A DNA stretch of 64,000 bases from Achromobacter spanius. GTDB lineage: Bacteria > Pseudomonadota > Gammaproteobacteria > Burkholderiales > Burkholderiaceae_B. Of this stretch, positions 53,866 to 64,000 are shown one piece after another. The notes beneath the pieces were generated by a model that had not been told where the DNA came from, did no database searches, and worked only from the letters and a program-made list of their open reading frames with translations. The position numbers were made by a program, and so were the translations under genes. The stretch's first letter is position 1. Each line of letters opens with the position of its first letter. The stretch lies in contig NZ_CP121261.1 in assembly GCF_029637605.1 (NCBI RefSeq), positions 558,001 to 622,000 of the forward strand, read 5' to 3'.

Positions 53866-56016
53866 ATGAGTTCTGGTTTGGACCTCAGTCAGTTTTACGA
53901 GACCTTTTTCGATGAGGCGGACGAGCTGCTCGCGCAGATGGAGCAGCTGCTGCTTGAACTCGACGTGGGTTCTCCCGACATCGAACAGCTCAATGCCATC
54001 TTCCGCGCGGCGCACTCCATCAAGGGCGGCGCGGCGACATTCGGCTGTTTTACGCAGTTGGCGGGCACCACCCACCTGCTGGAAAACCTTCTGGACGCAA
54101 TCCGCCGTGGCGAAATGGCGCTGCGTACGGACATGATTGATATCTTTTTGGAAACGAAAGACGTGCTCAAAAGCCAACTGGATGCCTATCGGGCCTCCGA
54201 AGAGCCCGATGAAGCCGTGTTTGAGCGTATCTGCGCTGTCTTGAGGCAGTTGGCGCTGGAGCATAAAGACCCGGCCGCGGCCGCGCCAGCGGCGCCCGCT
54301 CCCGTGGTGGCGGCTCCGGCTCCTGCCCCCGCACCCGCACCCGCGCCCGTCGCGGCTGCGCCGGCCCCCGCGCCCGTCGCGGTTGCGCCGGCGCCCGAAC
54401 CCGTGCCGCCGGCGGCCGACGTCGGCGACTTGCCGCTCAAGGTCAGGATCACCAAGGTGTCCGACAAGGACGCGGCGTCCCTGCTGGAAGAAATGGGCAA
54501 CCTGGGCAACGTGCGCGCAAGCGAACGTGCCGACGGCGCCCTGACCGTGTGGATGGACAGCACCTGCACGCCGGACGACATTGAAGCGGTGTGTTGCTTC
54601 ATTGTGGATGGCGACCAGCTTTCCATCAGCCGCGAAGCCGCGCCCGCCGCCCAGGCCGCCACCCCGGTGGCCGAACCGGTGGCTGCGGCGCCCGTGGCAG
54701 CGCCTGCGCCCGTCGCGGCGGAGCCCGTGCCCACGGTGGCGGATACCGCCGCCGCGGCCGAGGCCATCACGCAAGCCGCTGCCCGCGCCTCGCGTCCGGC
54801 GGCGTCCGCGCATGCCGACAAGGAATCGACGTCCATTCGTGTGGGCGTTGAAAAAGTCGACCAGGTGATCAACCTGGTGGGCGAACTGGTCATCACGCAG
54901 GCCATGCTGGCGCAAACGGCTTCCACGCTGGATCCCGTCCTGCACGACCGCCTGCTGAACGGCATGGAGCAGTTGGAACGCAACGCCCGCGACCTTCAAG
55001 AAGCGGTGATGTCGATCCGCATGATGCCGATGGACTACGTGTTCAGCCGCTTCCCGCGACTGGTGCGCGACATTGCCGGCAAGATGGGCAAGCAGATCGA
55101 ACTGCAAACCTACGGCCGTGCCACCGAGCTGGACAAGAGCCTGATCGAACGCATCATCGACCCGCTGACGCACCTGGTGCGCAACAGCCTGGACCACGGT
55201 ATCGAAACGCCCGAAAAGCGTATTGCCGCGGGCAAGGACCCGGTCGGCCAACTGGTGCTGTCCGCGCAACACAATGGCGGCAACATCGTCATTGAAGTCA
55301 GCGATGACGGCGGCGGCCTGAGCCGTGAAAAGATCCTGAAGAAGGCCATGGCCCAGGGCATGGCCGTCAACGAGAATTCGCCCGACGATGAAATCTGGCA
55401 ACTGATTTTCGCGCCGGGTTTCTCCACCGCCGAAAAGGTCACGGACATCTCGGGCCGTGGCGTGGGCATGGACGTGGTGCGGCGGAACATCCAGGACATG
55501 GGTGGCCACGTGCAACTGTCGTGCGAGCCGGGCAACGGCACCACGACGCGCATCGTGCTGCCGCTGACGCTGGCCATTCTGGACGGCATGTCGGTGCGCG
55601 TGGGTGAAGAAACCTTCATCCTGCCGCTGAACCACGTGACGGAATCGCTGCAGCCCACCAACGACCAGATCTATTCGGTGGCCGGCAACGAGCGCGTGAT
55701 GCACGTGCGCGGCGAGTATCTGCCGCTGGTGGAAATGCACCGCGTGTTCTCGGTCGGCCAGGCGCAGACCGATCCCACGCAGGCCATCGCCGTCATCATG
55801 CAGGCCGAAGACCGCCGCTTTGCGTTGCTGGTGGATCACCTGATCGGCCAGCACCAGGTGGTGGTGAAGAATCTTGAATCCAACTACCGCAAGGTTCCCG
55901 GCATCTCGGCGGCCACCATCCTGGGTGATGGCAGCGTGGCCCTGATTGTCGACGTATTTGCGCTTGCGCGCGCCAACCGTGAACGTTGGTCGCAGCCCGA
56001 AGCCATTTTGAATTGA
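53866..56016 (+). CDS. cheA: Chemotaxis histidine kinase CheA
   Basis: A 716-residue kinase. The P1 domain has the phosphorylated histidine H50 in [15 protein letters not shown]. An Ala/Pro linker (about 140-185) precedes a small P2-like domain (about 187-265) that would bind CheY/CheB. A second Ala/Pro linker leads to the P3 dimerisation helices (about 325-390). The P4 ATPase contains NSLDHGIE and the [12 protein letters not shown] motif. P5 (about 590-710) is the CheW-like coupling domain. It phosphorylates CheY and CheB in response to receptors. cheW follows after 16 bases. Confidence 0.96.
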   Translation: MSSGLDLSQFYETFFDEADELLAQMEQLLLELDVGSPDIEQLNAIFRAAHSIKGGAATFGCFTQLAGTTHLLENLLDAIRRGEMALRTDMIDIFLETKDVLKSQLDAYRASEEPDEAVFERICAVLRQLALEHKDPAAAAPAAPAPVVAAPAPAPAPAPAPVAAAPAPAPVAVAPAPEPVPPAADVGDLPLKVRITKVSDKDAASLLEEMGNLGNVRASERADGALTVWMDSTCTPDDIEAVCCFIVDGDQLSISREAAPAAQAATPVAEPVAAAPVAAPAPVAAEPVPTVADTAAAAEAITQAAARASRPAASAHADKESTSIRVGVEKVDQVINLVGELVITQAMLAQTASTLDPVLHDRLLNGMEQLERNARDLQEAVMSIRMMPMDYVFSRFPRLVRDIAGKMGKQIELQTYGRATELDKSLIERIIDPLTHLVRNSLDHGIETPEKRIAAGKDPVGQLVLSAQHNGGNIVIEVSDDGGGLSREKILKKAMAQGMAVNENSPDDEIWQLIFAPGFSTAEKVTDISGRGVGMDVVRRNIQDMGGHVQLSCEPGNGTTTRIVLPLTLAILDGMSVRVGEETFILPLNHVTESLQPTNDQIYSVAGNERVMHVRGEYLPLVEMHRVFSVGQAQTDPTQAIAVIMQAEDRRFALLVDHLIGQHQVVVKNLESNYRKVPGISAATILGDGSVALIVDVFALARANRERWSQPEAILN

Positions 56017-56032
56017 TGGAGCATTAAAAATC

Positions 56033-56533
56033 ATGGCAGCCAAACCGCAAGCGCAATCCGCGCGCAATGAAGATGTCGGCAGCGAATTCCTGGTCTTCAC
56101 GCTGGGCGACGAAGAGTACGGCATCGACATCCTGAAAGTGCAGGAAATCCGGGGCTACGACGCCGACACGGTGACTCGCATCGCCAACGTTCCGACCTTC
56201 ATCAAGGGCGTGACGAACCTGCGCGGCATCATCGTTCCCATCGTTGACCTGCGCATCAAGTTCAACCTGGGCCGCGTTGACTACAACGAGCAGACCGTCG
56301 TCATCATCCTCAACCTGGATCGCCGTGTCGTCGGTATCGTGGTTGACGGCGTGTCCGACGTGCTGATGTTGAACGCCGGCCAGATTCGTCCGGCGCCGGA
56401 ATTCGGCGCCACCTTGTCCACCGAATACCTGACCGGTCTGGGCACGGTGGACGAACGCATGCTTATCCTGGTCGACATCGAAAAGATGATGACCAGCGAC
56501 GAAATGGCGCTGGTGGAGAAGGTTGCCTCCTGA
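56033..56533 (+). CDS. cheW: Chemotaxis coupling protein CheW
   Basis: A 166-residue cytoplasmic adaptor, standard length. It shows the CheW fold pattern: [20 protein letters not shown], then [18 protein letters not shown], then [18 protein letters not shown]. It links CheA to the receptor tips. It sits between cheA and an MCP gene. Confidence 0.96.
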   Translation: MAAKPQAQSARNEDVGSEFLVFTLGDEEYGIDILKVQEIRGYDADTVTRIANVPTFIKGVTNLRGIIVPIVDLRIKFNLGRVDYNEQTVVIILNLDRRVVGIVVDGVSDVLMLNAGQIRPAPEFGATLSTEYLTGLGTVDERMLILVDIEKMMTSDEMALVEKVAS

Positions 56534-56626
56534 TCGGAGTTTGACCGGAACGCGGGGTAGAGGCGCCATATTCAATCCGAAGTGGCGCTTTCCTTTAACG
56601 ATTGCAGTCAATGGGTGGTTCTTGAG

Positions 56627-58330
56627 ATGCGCAAGTTTTTCGCGAACATGACGATACGCAGCAGCCTGTTGTGGGTGCTGGCGTTTTTCTCATTCATGTT
56701 GGTGATCGGGGCGGCGCTTGGCGTGCTGTCCCTGCGCATCAGCAACGGCACCCTGGCCGAGATCAAGCAATCGCAGGAACTGAATGACGCGGTGAGCCGG
56801 GTCGTGTCCAGCTACAAGGACACGATGAGCGGCCTGGGCCGCGCGGCGACCGCCAACTATGCGGACATCGTCAGCAACGTGGGCCAGGCCACCTTGCTGA
56901 CGCAGGGCCTGTCGGCGGAAGCCACGGGTTTGCTGGAACGCGCCAAGGCGTCCATGAACAAGGGCCAGGCGGAATTCGAGTACTACAAGACGCTGCCCCA
57001 GCCCCCGGACGCGGCCGAGTCGTTGAAGGAAATCGAGGCGTCCTACGCCATGCTGGTGCAGCAAGGGCTGACCCCGTTGGTCAGCGCCTTGGAAAAGGCC
57101 GACATGCCGGCCTACCAGAAGCAGGTTCAAACGGTGCAGGACGCGCTGGAAGGGCGTTTTTCACGCGCCATCGAAGCCTTTGATTTCTGGCGCGCCAGCA
57201 AGATGATGGACGCGCATGACGTGGCCCAGGTGCGCTATCAATTCGTGCTGATGGCGGTGGCGGCGGGCGGTGTGATCGCCGCGCTGCTGGTGTTCGCCAC
57301 CTATATCTTCCTGCGCCGCCGCGTGCTGCTGCCCTTGAAGGAAGCCGGCCAACACTTTGACCGTATCGCGGGCGGCGACCTGACCGCCCGGGTGGACGCG
57401 CGCAACACCAATGAAGTGGGTCAGTTGTTCGCCGCCCTGAAACGCATGCAGGAAAGCCTGACGCGCACGGTCGCGACGGTGCGCCGTGGCGTGGATGAAA
57501 TCAACGTGGGCTCGCATGAGATCGCGGCCGGCAACACGGACCTGTCCAGCCGCACGGAACAGCAGGCGGCATCCCTTGAGGAAACCGCGGCCTCCATGGA
57601 AGAACTGGCGTCCACCGTGAAGCAGAACGCCGACAATGCGCGCCAGGCCAATCAGTTGGCGGCCAGCGCATCGGACGTGGCTGAAAAGGGCGGTTCGGCG
57701 GTGTCCGAAGTGGTTGCCACCATGCACGACATTTCGGCCAGCTCGCGCAAGATCTCGGAAATCGTTTCCGTCATCGACGGCATTGCGTTCCAGACCAACA
57801 TCCTGGCGCTGAACGCCGCCGTGGAAGCGGCGCGCGCGGGCGAGCAGGGCAAGGGCTTTGCGGTGGTGGCGGGCGAAGTGCGCTCGCTGGCACAGCGCAG
57901 CGCGCAAGCCGCCAAGGAAATCAAGGGCTTGATCGAAGACTCGGTCAGCAAGGTCGGCGCGGGTTCGCAACAGGTGGAACGAGCGGGCGCGACGATGCAG
58001 GAAATCGTGGCGTCGGTGAAGCGCGTGACGGACATCATGGGCGAGATCTCGGCGGCGTCCGAAGAGCAGTCCAGCGGTATCGACCAGGTCAATCGCGCCG
58101 TGTCGCAGATGGACGAAGTGACCCAACAGAACGCGGCGCTGGTGGAAGAAGCCGCGGCCGCCGCCGGCTCGCTGCAAGAGCAGGCGGAACGCCTGGCCGA
58201 CGCCGTGGCGGTGTTCAAGATCAATGCGGGCGAAGTCATCGAGGTGCCGGCACAACGCCTGTCTTCGGTGCGCTCGTCCGATGAAGACTCACGTTTGCAA
58301 TCGCCCGATGCGCTTGCGCTTGGGCACTGA
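56627..58330 (+). CDS. Methyl-accepting chemotaxis protein, membrane type
   Basis: A 567-residue receptor. Membrane helix one ([20 protein letters not shown], about 12-32) and helix two ([20 protein letters not shown], about 207-227) enclose a helical periplasmic domain rich in Ala/Gln, like the four-helix Tar/Tsr sensor. A HAMP domain follows, then the signalling domain with [20 protein letters not shown] and the hairpin tip [20 protein letters not shown]. The C-terminus lacks the NWETF-type CheR/CheB docking pentapeptide. I chose the ATG at 56627, which puts a short basic segment before helix one; a GTG 15 codons earlier is open. The ligand is unknown. Confidence 0.93.
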   Translation: MRKFFANMTIRSSLLWVLAFFSFMLVIGAALGVLSLRISNGTLAEIKQSQELNDAVSRVVSSYKDTMSGLGRAATANYADIVSNVGQATLLTQGLSAEATGLLERAKASMNKGQAEFEYYKTLPQPPDAAESLKEIEASYAMLVQQGLTPLVSALEKADMPAYQKQVQTVQDALEGRFSRAIEAFDFWRASKMMDAHDVAQVRYQFVLMAVAAGGVIAALLVFATYIFLRRRVLLPLKEAGQHFDRIAGGDLTARVDARNTNEVGQLFAALKRMQESLTRTVATVRRGVDEINVGSHEIAAGNTDLSSRTEQQAASLEETAASMEELASTVKQNADNARQANQLAASASDVAEKGGSAVSEVVATMHDISASSRKISEIVSVIDGIAFQTNILALNAAVEAARAGEQGKGFAVVAGEVRSLAQRSAQAAKEIKGLIEDSVSKVGAGSQQVERAGATMQEIVASVKRVTDIMGEISAASEEQSSGIDQVNRAVSQMDEVTQQNAALVEEAAAAAGSLQEQAERLADAVAVFKINAGEVIEVPAQRLSSVRSSDEDSRLQSPDALALGH

Positions 58331-58338
58331 GGAATCGC

Positions 58339-59193
58339 GTGGCAACTGCGGCAACCCAGGCGCCGTCCGTTTCGGTGGACCGCCAATTCGATTTTCGCGA
58401 CGCGGACTTTTCCCGCGTCCGCAAGATGATCCACGCGCGCGCGGGCATCTCGCTGGGCACGCACAAGCGTGAAATGGTCTACAGCCGCCTGGCCAGGCGT
58501 TTGCGCGCCCTGGGCCGCCAGGACTTCGGCAGCTATCTGGACCAGTTGGAACACGAACCCGAGGCGCACGAGTGGGAAGAATTCGTCAATGCCTTGACGA
58601 CCAACCTGACCGCTTTCTTCCGCGAATCGCACCACTTTCCCATCCTGGCCGAGTTCGCGCAAAAGCGCGGCGGCCCGGTGTCGGTGTGGTGCTGTGCGGC
58701 GTCCACGGGCGAAGAGCCGTATTCCATTGCGATGACGCTGGTAGAGGCCCTGGGCCCGCGCGCGTCATCGTCCACGGTGCTGGCCACCGACATCGACACC
58801 AATGTGCTGAACCGGGCGCGCGCCGCCGTCTACCCGGCCGAACGCGTGGCCAAGATGGAAGACGAGCGCCTGCGCCGCTTCTTCCTGAAAGGCCGTGGCG
58901 CCAACGCCGGCCAGGTGCGGGTGCGGCCCGAGATCGCCGACATGGTGCGCTACGAAACCTTGAACCTGTTGGCGCCGTCATGGCCGATCAACGAAAAGTT
59001 CGACGTGATCTTCTGCCGCAACGTGATGATTTACTTCGACAAGCCGACGCAGGCGAAGATTCTGGAGCGCTTTGCGCCGCTGCTCAAGCCGGGCGGCCTG
59101 CTGTTTGCCGGGCACTCCGAGAACTTTACCTACATCAGCCGGGATTTTCGTCTGCGCGGGCAGACCGTCTACGAATGTGCGAGTAAGGCCTGA
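58339..59193 (+). CDS. cheR: Chemotaxis protein methyltransferase CheR
   Basis: A 284-residue SAM enzyme that methylates glutamates on MCPs. The N-terminal helical domain contains [20 protein letters not shown] and [20 protein letters not shown]. The SAM domain has [35 protein letters not shown] and [18 protein letters not shown]. It starts eight bases after the MCP stop. cheB follows after 20 bases. No cheD gene lies between them. Confidence 0.96.
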   Translation: MATAATQAPSVSVDRQFDFRDADFSRVRKMIHARAGISLGTHKREMVYSRLARRLRALGRQDFGSYLDQLEHEPEAHEWEEFVNALTTNLTAFFRESHHFPILAEFAQKRGGPVSVWCCAASTGEEPYSIAMTLVEALGPRASSSTVLATDIDTNVLNRARAAVYPAERVAKMEDERLRRFFLKGRGANAGQVRVRPEIADMVRYETLNLLAPSWPINEKFDVIFCRNVMIYFDKPTQAKILERFAPLLKPGGLLFAGHSENFTYISRDFRLRGQTVYECASKA

Positions 59194-59213
59194 ACGGGCC
59201 AAGGCAGCAAACA

Positions 59214-60272
59214 ATGAAAAAAATAAGCGTTTTGTGTGTGGACGACTCCGCGTTGGTGCGTGGGCTGATGACCGAAATCATCAACAGCCAGCCCGACATG
59301 GAAGTGGTCGCGACCGCGCCCGACCCCTTGGTGGCGCGCGACCTGATCAAACGGCACAACCCGGACGTGCTGACGCTGGACGTGGAAATGCCCCGCATGG
59401 ACGGGCTGGATTTTCTTGAAAAGCTGATGCGCTTGCGGCCGATGCCGGTGGTGATGGTGTCGTCCCTGACCGAACGCGGCGGTGAAATCACCTTGCGCGC
59501 GCTGGAACTGGGCGCGATCGATTTCGTGACCAAGCCCAAGCTGGGCATTCGTGACGGCCTGCTGGAATACACCGAGATCATCGCGGACAAGATCCGCGCG
59601 GCCTCGCGCGCCAAGCTGCGCGCGCCCACGCCGCATTCGGCGCAGGCAGCGCCCGCGCCGATGTTGCGCCGTCCGCTGTCCAGCTCGGAAAAGCTGGTGA
59701 TCGTGGGCGCGTCGACGGGCGGCACGGAAGCCATCCGCGAAGTGCTGCAACCCTTGCCGCCGGACAGCCCGGCCATTCTGATCACGCAGCACATGCCCGC
59801 CGGCTTCACCCGTTCGTTCGCGCAGCGGCTGGATGCGTTGTGCGCGGTGACGGTGCGCGAAGCGGTCCACGGAGACCGTGTGCTGCCGGGCCACGTGTAT
59901 CTGGCGCCGGGCGGCGACATGCACATGCGGCTGGGCCGCAGCGGCGCCAACTACGTGATCGAGCTTGAAGCCAGCGAACCCGTCAACCGCCACCGCCCGT
60001 CGGTGGATGTGTTGTTCAATTCCGCCGCCGTGGCCGCGGGCAAGAACGCCATCGGCGTCATCCTGACCGGCATGGGCAAGGACGGCGCGGCCGGCATGCT
60101 GGCCATGCATCGCGCGGGCGCGCACACCATTGCGCAAGACGAAGCCAGTTGTGTGGTGTTCGGCATGCCCCGCGAAGCCATCGCCATGGGCGCCGCGGAT
60201 GAAGTGGTTGCGCTGTCGGCGATTAGCGAACGCATTCTGACTCGCCTGGGCGACCGTGGGCACCGCGTTTGA
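59214..60272 (+). CDS. cheB: Chemotaxis response regulator/methylesterase CheB
   Basis: A 352-residue protein. The receiver domain (1-120) has the acidic pair D10/D11 and phosphoacceptor D56 in [12 protein letters not shown]. The esterase/deamidase domain (about 160-345) has the catalytic Ser in [11 protein letters not shown] (about 167), His in TQHMPAGFT (about 193) and Asp in [10 protein letters not shown] (about 290). Phosphorylated CheB removes methyl groups from MCPs. As cheD is missing here, deamidation of receptors would also fall to CheB. Confidence 0.96.
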   Translation: MKKISVLCVDDSALVRGLMTEIINSQPDMEVVATAPDPLVARDLIKRHNPDVLTLDVEMPRMDGLDFLEKLMRLRPMPVVMVSSLTERGGEITLRALELGAIDFVTKPKLGIRDGLLEYTEIIADKIRAASRAKLRAPTPHSAQAAPAPMLRRPLSSSEKLVIVGASTGGTEAIREVLQPLPPDSPAILITQHMPAGFTRSFAQRLDALCAVTVREAVHGDRVLPGHVYLAPGGDMHMRLGRSGANYVIELEASEPVNRHRPSVDVLFNSAAVAAGKNAIGVILTGMGKDGAAGMLAMHRAGAHTIAQDEASCVVFGMPREAIAMGAADEVVALSAISERILTRLGDRGHRV

Positions 60273-60322
60273 CGCGACTGCACCCACGATCGGTCTCAAG
60301 CAAATTTCTTCTGGAGTGAAAG

Positions 60323-60712
60323 ATGGTAGACAAGGGCATCAAGATTCTGGTGGTGGATGACTTCCCCACCATGCGACGAATCATCCGCAACCTGCTCAAA
60401 GAGCTGGGTTTCGAGAACGTGGACGAGGCCGAGGACGGCGCGATCGGGCTGGAAAAGCTGCGCAACGGCGGTTTCCAATTCGTCGTGTCCGACTGGAACA
60501 TGCCCAACCTGGACGGCCTGGAAATGCTCAAGCAGATCCGTGCCGACGCATCGCTGGCCTCGCTGCCGGTGCTGATGGTGACGGCCGAAGCCAAGAAGGA
60601 AAACATCGTTGCAGCGGCCCAGGCCGGCGCCAACGGTTACGTGGTTAAGCCTTTCACGGCGGCGACGCTGGAAGAAAAGCTCAACAAGATCTTCGAGAAA
60701 ATTGCCGGCTGA
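60323..60712 (+). CDS. cheY: Chemotaxis response regulator CheY
   Basis: A 129-residue receiver that matches E. coli CheY residue for residue at the key sites: D12/D13, D57 ([12 protein letters not shown]), T87 (MVTAEA), the aromatic residue in GYVVKP (Y106) and K109. Phospho-CheY binds FliM and reverses the motor. cheZ follows after eight bases. Confidence 0.97.
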   Translation: MVDKGIKILVVDDFPTMRRIIRNLLKELGFENVDEAEDGAIGLEKLRNGGFQFVVSDWNMPNLDGLEMLKQIRADASLASLPVLMVTAEAKKENIVAAAQAGANGYVVKPFTAATLEEKLNKIFEKIAG

Positions 60713-60720
60713 GGTGTGTA

Positions 60721-61356
60721 ATGAGCCCCACGGAACAAGTTGAAGCCGCCGCCGAGAATCCGGATCTGATCCACCGAATCGCCTCGCTGACGCGCATGCT
60801 GCGCGACAGCATGCGCGAACTGGGCCTGGATCAGGCCATCAAGGACGCGGCCAATGCCATCCCCGATGCGCGCGATCGCCTGCGCTACGTGGCGCAGATG
60901 ACCGAGCAGGCGGCCAACCGCGTGCTGAATGCCACCGAGCAGGCCGGCCCCATCCAGGACGGCATGTCGCGTTCGGCGCAGGCGCTGGATAGCCGCTGGC
61001 AGCAGTGGTACGACCAGCCGCTGGAATTGCCCGAAGCGCGCGAACTGGTGAAAGACACGCGCGCCTTCCTGGCGGACGTGCCCAAGCAGACGCAGCAGAC
61101 GCAGTCCCAGCTGATGGAAATCATCATGGCGCAGGATTTCCAGGACCTCACGGGCCAGGTCATCATGCGCATGATGGATGTGGTGGGCGCGATTGAACGC
61201 GAGCTGCTGCAGGTGCTGCTGGACAACGTGCCGCAGGAACGCCGTGACGAAGCCAACAGCCTGTTGAACGGACCGCAGATCAGTCCGCAAGGCAAGACGG
61301 ATGTCGTCACCAGCCAGGATCAGGTGGACGACCTGCTGGCCAGCCTGGGGTTCTGA
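60721..61356 (+). CDS. cheZ: CheY-phosphate phosphatase CheZ
   Basis: A 211-residue helical protein. The long hairpin carries the active-site region [20 protein letters not shown], whose Gln inserts into the CheY active site. The C-terminal tail [10 protein letters not shown] is the CheY-docking helix. It dephosphorylates CheY. It follows cheY after eight bases, as in enterobacteria. Confidence 0.96.
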   Translation: MSPTEQVEAAAENPDLIHRIASLTRMLRDSMRELGLDQAIKDAANAIPDARDRLRYVAQMTEQAANRVLNATEQAGPIQDGMSRSAQALDSRWQQWYDQPLELPEARELVKDTRAFLADVPKQTQQTQSQLMEIIMAQDFQDLTGQVIMRMMDVVGAIERELLQVLLDNVPQERRDEANSLLNGPQISPQGKTDVVTSQDQVDDLLASLGF

Positions 61357-61507
61357 TCGACCCATCGCGCCGACCGGCCTGGCCGCCGGCGGCGCGTGCA
61401 TAGAAGAATAAGCAGGGGGGCCTTGCAGTACGAGACAAGGCGCGCGCCGCGCGCCAGGCAACGGACGCCCACAGAAGGCGATCCGGGCCAGCACAAGGAG
61501 GTCCATC

Positions 61508-63052
61508 ATGGCCAGATCCGTATTCCGCCTGGGCGGTATGTGGGCACTGCTACGCCGCTTGAACCGGGGCGATGGCACGCTGTCGGAACGTACCCTTTCC
61601 CTTAGCCCCGCGGTCTTTTCCCTGCATCGTTTCCTGGCGCGCATGCGCGGGCGCATCGTCACTGTGCGGCAATCCAGCATCGAAATCGCCTTGAACGCGG
61701 CGCGCACGCAATACCAGGCGGGGCGCTGCTCGGCCCTGGCGCAAGAGCAGGCGCGCGCGGCGGGCGCCCTGGCTGACAGCGGCGCGCAGATTGCCGCCTT
61801 GTCCACGTCCACATCGACCCATGCGCGCCAGATTGCCGACGTGTCCGGCCATAACCTGCACGCGGCCGAGCAGGCCTTGTCCGAGCTGTCCGACGTGAAG
61901 GCGCGGGTAGACCGGATGACCCGCGAGATGGCCGCGTTTACCGACGTGGTGGGCCAGTTGACCTTGCGCGCGCGTTCGGTGGCCGACATCAGCAAGCTGA
62001 TCAAGGACATCGCGCTGCAAACCCAGTTGCTGGCCTTGAATGCGGGCGTGGAAGCCGCCAGGGCAGGGGACGCGGGCCGCGGCTTCGCGGTGGTGGCCAG
62101 TGAAGTGGGCCGCCTGGCCGAACGGGTGAACGCCGCCACCAGCGACATCGGGCGGCATACCATCGAAATGCTGGAACTGGTGGACACCACCCAACGCCAG
62201 ACCGGTACCCTGCGGGAAGACGTGGATGCCTCCGGCGCGGTGCTGGACCGCACCTGCTCGGACTTCGAACGCTTCGTGCGCGATTTCGACAGCATGAACC
62301 GGCAGGTCGGCGAGGTGGTGCAGGCGATTGGCGAAGTGGATGCCACCAACCACGGCATGAGCCAGGAAGTGGGGCGCATTGCCGCGCTGAGCGCCGACGT
62401 GCTGGATCGCGTGGGCAGCATGTCGAACGAAATTGACCGTATCCGCCGGCAGACGGAAAGCGTGCAGGAAGTGCTGGCGGACGTGCGCACCGGCAAGACC
62501 GCTTTCGACGGTCTTTGCGACACGCTGGAAAGCTTTCAGGCCGCCGCCGAGCGCCTGCTGGACGACGCCCGGCGCCGTGGCGTGGATGTGTTCGACCGCC
62601 ATTACCAACGTATCGCGGGCAGTGAACCGCCGCGCTATCACACGCGCTATGACCGGGTCATTGACGAGGCGTTGACGCAGTTGCTGGACGGCGTGCTGGA
62701 CGCCGTACCGGGCGGCATCTATACGCTGGTGGTCGACGCCCGGGGCTACGCGCCCGCGCACAACGGCCGGTTTTCGCACCCGCCCACGGGCGACCCGAAG
62801 GTGGACATCGCGCGCTCGCGGCACAAGCGGCTCTTCGACGACCCCGTGGGCGCCCGGCTGGCCGCCAACACCGGCGCGATGCTGTTCCAGACCTATTCCC
62901 GCGATACCGGCGAGATCATCAACGACATTTCGATTCCGCTGTATTTGGGGTCGGAACACTGGGGCGCGGTCCGCATCGGGCTGGACTACGTCAGCTTCCA
63001 GGCCGCGCTGGATGGCGCCGCGCCCGCCACCCTGCTGCGCAGCGCGGAATAG
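61508..63052 (+). CDS. Soluble methyl-accepting chemotaxis protein with C-terminal sensor domain
   Basis: A 514-residue receptor-like protein with no membrane helix. The order of domains is reversed: the signalling coiled coil comes first (about 55-345, tip region [20 protein letters not shown]), and a folded domain comes last (about 385-505, with [38 protein letters not shown] and [11 protein letters not shown]). That C-terminal part looks like a PAS/Cache-type sensor. It should report a cytoplasmic signal to the CheA array. The ATG has a full AGGAGGT ribosome-binding site (61497-61503). It lies between cheZ and flhB, 151 bases after cheZ. Confidence 0.85.
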   Translation: MARSVFRLGGMWALLRRLNRGDGTLSERTLSLSPAVFSLHRFLARMRGRIVTVRQSSIEIALNAARTQYQAGRCSALAQEQARAAGALADSGAQIAALSTSTSTHARQIADVSGHNLHAAEQALSELSDVKARVDRMTREMAAFTDVVGQLTLRARSVADISKLIKDIALQTQLLALNAGVEAARAGDAGRGFAVVASEVGRLAERVNAATSDIGRHTIEMLELVDTTQRQTGTLREDVDASGAVLDRTCSDFERFVRDFDSMNRQVGEVVQAIGEVDATNHGMSQEVGRIAALSADVLDRVGSMSNEIDRIRRQTESVQEVLADVRTGKTAFDGLCDTLESFQAAAERLLDDARRRGVDVFDRHYQRIAGSEPPRYHTRYDRVIDEALTQLLDGVLDAVPGGIYTLVVDARGYAPAHNGRFSHPPTGDPKVDIARSRHKRLFDDPVGARLAANTGAMLFQTYSRDTGEIINDISIPLYLGSEHWGAVRIGLDYVSFQAALDGAAPATLLRSAE

Positions 63053-63079
63053 CACCGCTTTCTTCCCGCTTCTTGGCTT

Positions 63080-63099
63080 ATCGCCCAACCCCGGGCGAT
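63080..63099. other. Short hairpin between the soluble MCP and flhB
   Basis: ATCGCCC-AACCCC-GGGCGAT is a perfect 7-bp stem with a 6-base loop. No T run follows. It lies 27 bases after the receptor stop and 63 bases before flhB, where a class II flagellar promoter might be expected; its role cannot be told. Confidence 0.4.
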
Positions 63100-63162
63100 C
63101 CTAGAATCTCGGCGGGCGGCTCGTAATCCGAAAATCCGCGAGCCGCAACAGAACCGCAGAGC

Positions 63163-64000
63163 ATGGCTGAAGAAAGCGACCTCGAGAAATCCGAAGCAGC
63201 CTCTCCCAGGCGCCTGGAAAAGGCGCGCGAGGAGGGGCAGATTGCGCGTTCCCGAGAATTGGGCACGTTCATGATGCTGGCCGCGGGTGTCGGCATGATC
63301 TGGGCCGGCGGCAGTTCGCTGTATCAGGGTCTGAGCGGCGTGCTGCACAGCGGCCTGGCGTTCGACCAGCGCATTGTGACGGACCCGGGCGTGATGGTTG
63401 AACAGGCGGTGGTTGGCTTTGGCCACGCCCTGATGACGCTGTTGCCTATTTTCGGCGTGCTGATGGTGGTGGCCGTGTTGTCCAGCGTGTTGCTGGGCGG
63501 CATCGTGATCTCCGGCAAGCCCTTGCAGGCCAATTTTTCGAAGCTGAGCCTTTTTGCAGGCCTGAAGCGGATGTTCTCGTCGCAGACCGTGGTGGAACTG
63601 ATCAAGGCGCTGGCCAAGGCCCTGCTGGTGGGCGGCGTGGCCGTCTGGGTCATCTGGCGCTACCACGACGAGATGATGGGCCTGATGCACGTGGCGCCGT
63701 CTGCCGCGCTGATCAAGGCGCTGTCGCTGGTGGCGCTGTGCTGCGTCTTCATCGTGTCGTCCCTGCTGGTGATTGTGCTGTTGGATGTGCCCTGGCAGAT
63801 CTGGAGCCATTTGAAGAAGCTGCGCATGTCCAAGGAAGACGTGCGCCAGGAACACAAGGAAAGCGAAGGCGATCCGCATGTGAAGGCGCGCATCCGCCAG
63901 CAGCAGCGTCAGGCCGCGCGCCGCCGCATGATGTCGGAGGTGCCCAAGGCGGACGTGGTGGTGACCAACCCGACGCACTACGCCGTGGCGCTGAAGTATG
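63163..64000 (+). CDS. flhB: Flagellar export apparatus protein FlhB (N-terminal part)
   Basis: The first 279 codons are present; the gene runs off the right edge. The start MAEESDLEKSEAASPRRLEK, then AREEGQIARSRELG, is the FlhB cytoplasmic leader. Four membrane segments follow (about 35-55, 88-110, 140-160 and 185-210), then the cytoplasmic linker with EGDPHVKARIRQQQRQAARR. The autocleavage site NPTH is visible at about residue 269, near the cut. FlhB switches the export apparatus from hook to filament substrates. flhA should follow outside the window. Confidence 0.96.
   Translation, partial: MAEESDLEKSEAASPRRLEKAREEGQIARSRELGTFMMLAAGVGMIWAGGSSLYQGLSGVLHSGLAFDQRIVTDPGVMVEQAVVGFGHALMTLLPIFGVLMVVAVLSSVLLGGIVISGKPLQANFSKLSLFAGLKRMFSSQTVVELIKALAKALLVGGVAVWVIWRYHDEMMGLMHVAPSAALIKALSLVALCCVFIVSSLLVIVLLDVPWQIWSHLKKLRMSKEDVRQEHKESEGDPHVKARIRQQQRQAARRRMMSEVPKADVVVTNPTHYAVALKY

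Noticed and set aside
53101..56130. A 1009-codon open frame on the minus strand across motB, the receiver gene and cheA
   Set aside because: Antisense to well-supported chemotaxis genes, with low-complexity Gly/Arg/His runs opposite the Ala/Pro linkers of CheA. Long antisense frames are common at this G+C content.
63053..63162. Sigma28 or sigma70 promoter before flhB
   Set aside because: TAGAAT at 63102-63107 resembles a -10 box, but no -35 box lies at proper spacing and no sigma28 pattern was found.

Overview
The window reads as a chromosomal segment of a G+C-rich betaproteobacterium of the family Alcaligenaceae, most like Achromobacter and close to Bordetella. The grounds are the flagellar/chemotaxis order (fliC, fliA, flhDC, motAB, a CheY-like receiver, cheAW, an MCP, cheRB, cheYZ, an MCP, flhB), an AxyABM-like efflux operon with a divergent LysR gene, and an aceE-aceF-lpdA operon whose E3 carries its own lipoyl domain. 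This assignment comes from recognising gene content, not from a database search.

Layout. 1-2.7 kb: the end of a PEP mutase/isocitrate lyase family gene, a SulP anion transporter and ubiC. 2.86-12 kb: an eight-gene operon that looks like an enlarged Pseudomonas ami system. It has a nitrilase-family amidohydrolase, a branched-chain-type ABC importer (with a fused LivM-LivG), a cytoplasmic AmiC-like sensor, an AmiR-like ANTAR protein and an M81 metallopeptidase. It is preceded by a sigma70-like promoter and a hairpin-rich leader that ends in a strong intrinsic terminator 30 bases before the first gene, so control by antitermination is likely. 12-20 kb: an RluF-like pseudouridine synthase, then a LysR gene divergent from an RND efflux operon. 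20-26.3 kb: a plastic region with a GlsB/YeaQ-type membrane protein, SCO, a methyltransferase interrupted by seven in-frame 21-bp repeats, seven copies of a 65-bp palindromic repeat, an IS110-family element inside one of them, oligopeptidase A and a 9 x 14-bp tandem repeat. 26.3-36.2 kb: folD coupled to a FixJ-type two-component system, divergent from the pyruvate dehydrogenase operon. 36.2-37.7 kb: a YjfB-like small protein and a low-complexity membrane protein.

37.9-49.1 kb: the most interesting block. Directly downstream of fliC and on the same strand lies an eight-gene, almost gapless operon. It starts with a 1142-residue fusion of a lysine-methyltransferase-like module, TPRs and a SPINDLY/OGT-type glycosyltransferase. 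It continues with CDP-glucose synthesis and 4,6-dehydration (rfbF, rfbG), a 3,5-epimerase-like protein, a sugar C-methyltransferase, a ketoreductase/epimerase, a CmcI-type methyltransferase and a left-handed beta-helix acyltransferase. I infer a flagellin modification locus that makes a CDP-linked, C-methylated and probably O-methylated or acylated deoxyhexose and places it on FliC.

49.3-64 kb: flagellar regulation (fliA, flhDC), motor (motAB), chemotaxis (cheY-like, cheA, cheW, two MCPs, cheR, cheB, cheY, cheZ) and the start of flhB, cut by the window end. The IS110 element also repays attention: its two junctions share an AG/CT core, and its 5' non-coding end contains short matches to both the interrupted repeat (target) and the element's own end (donor), as expected of a bridge RNA.
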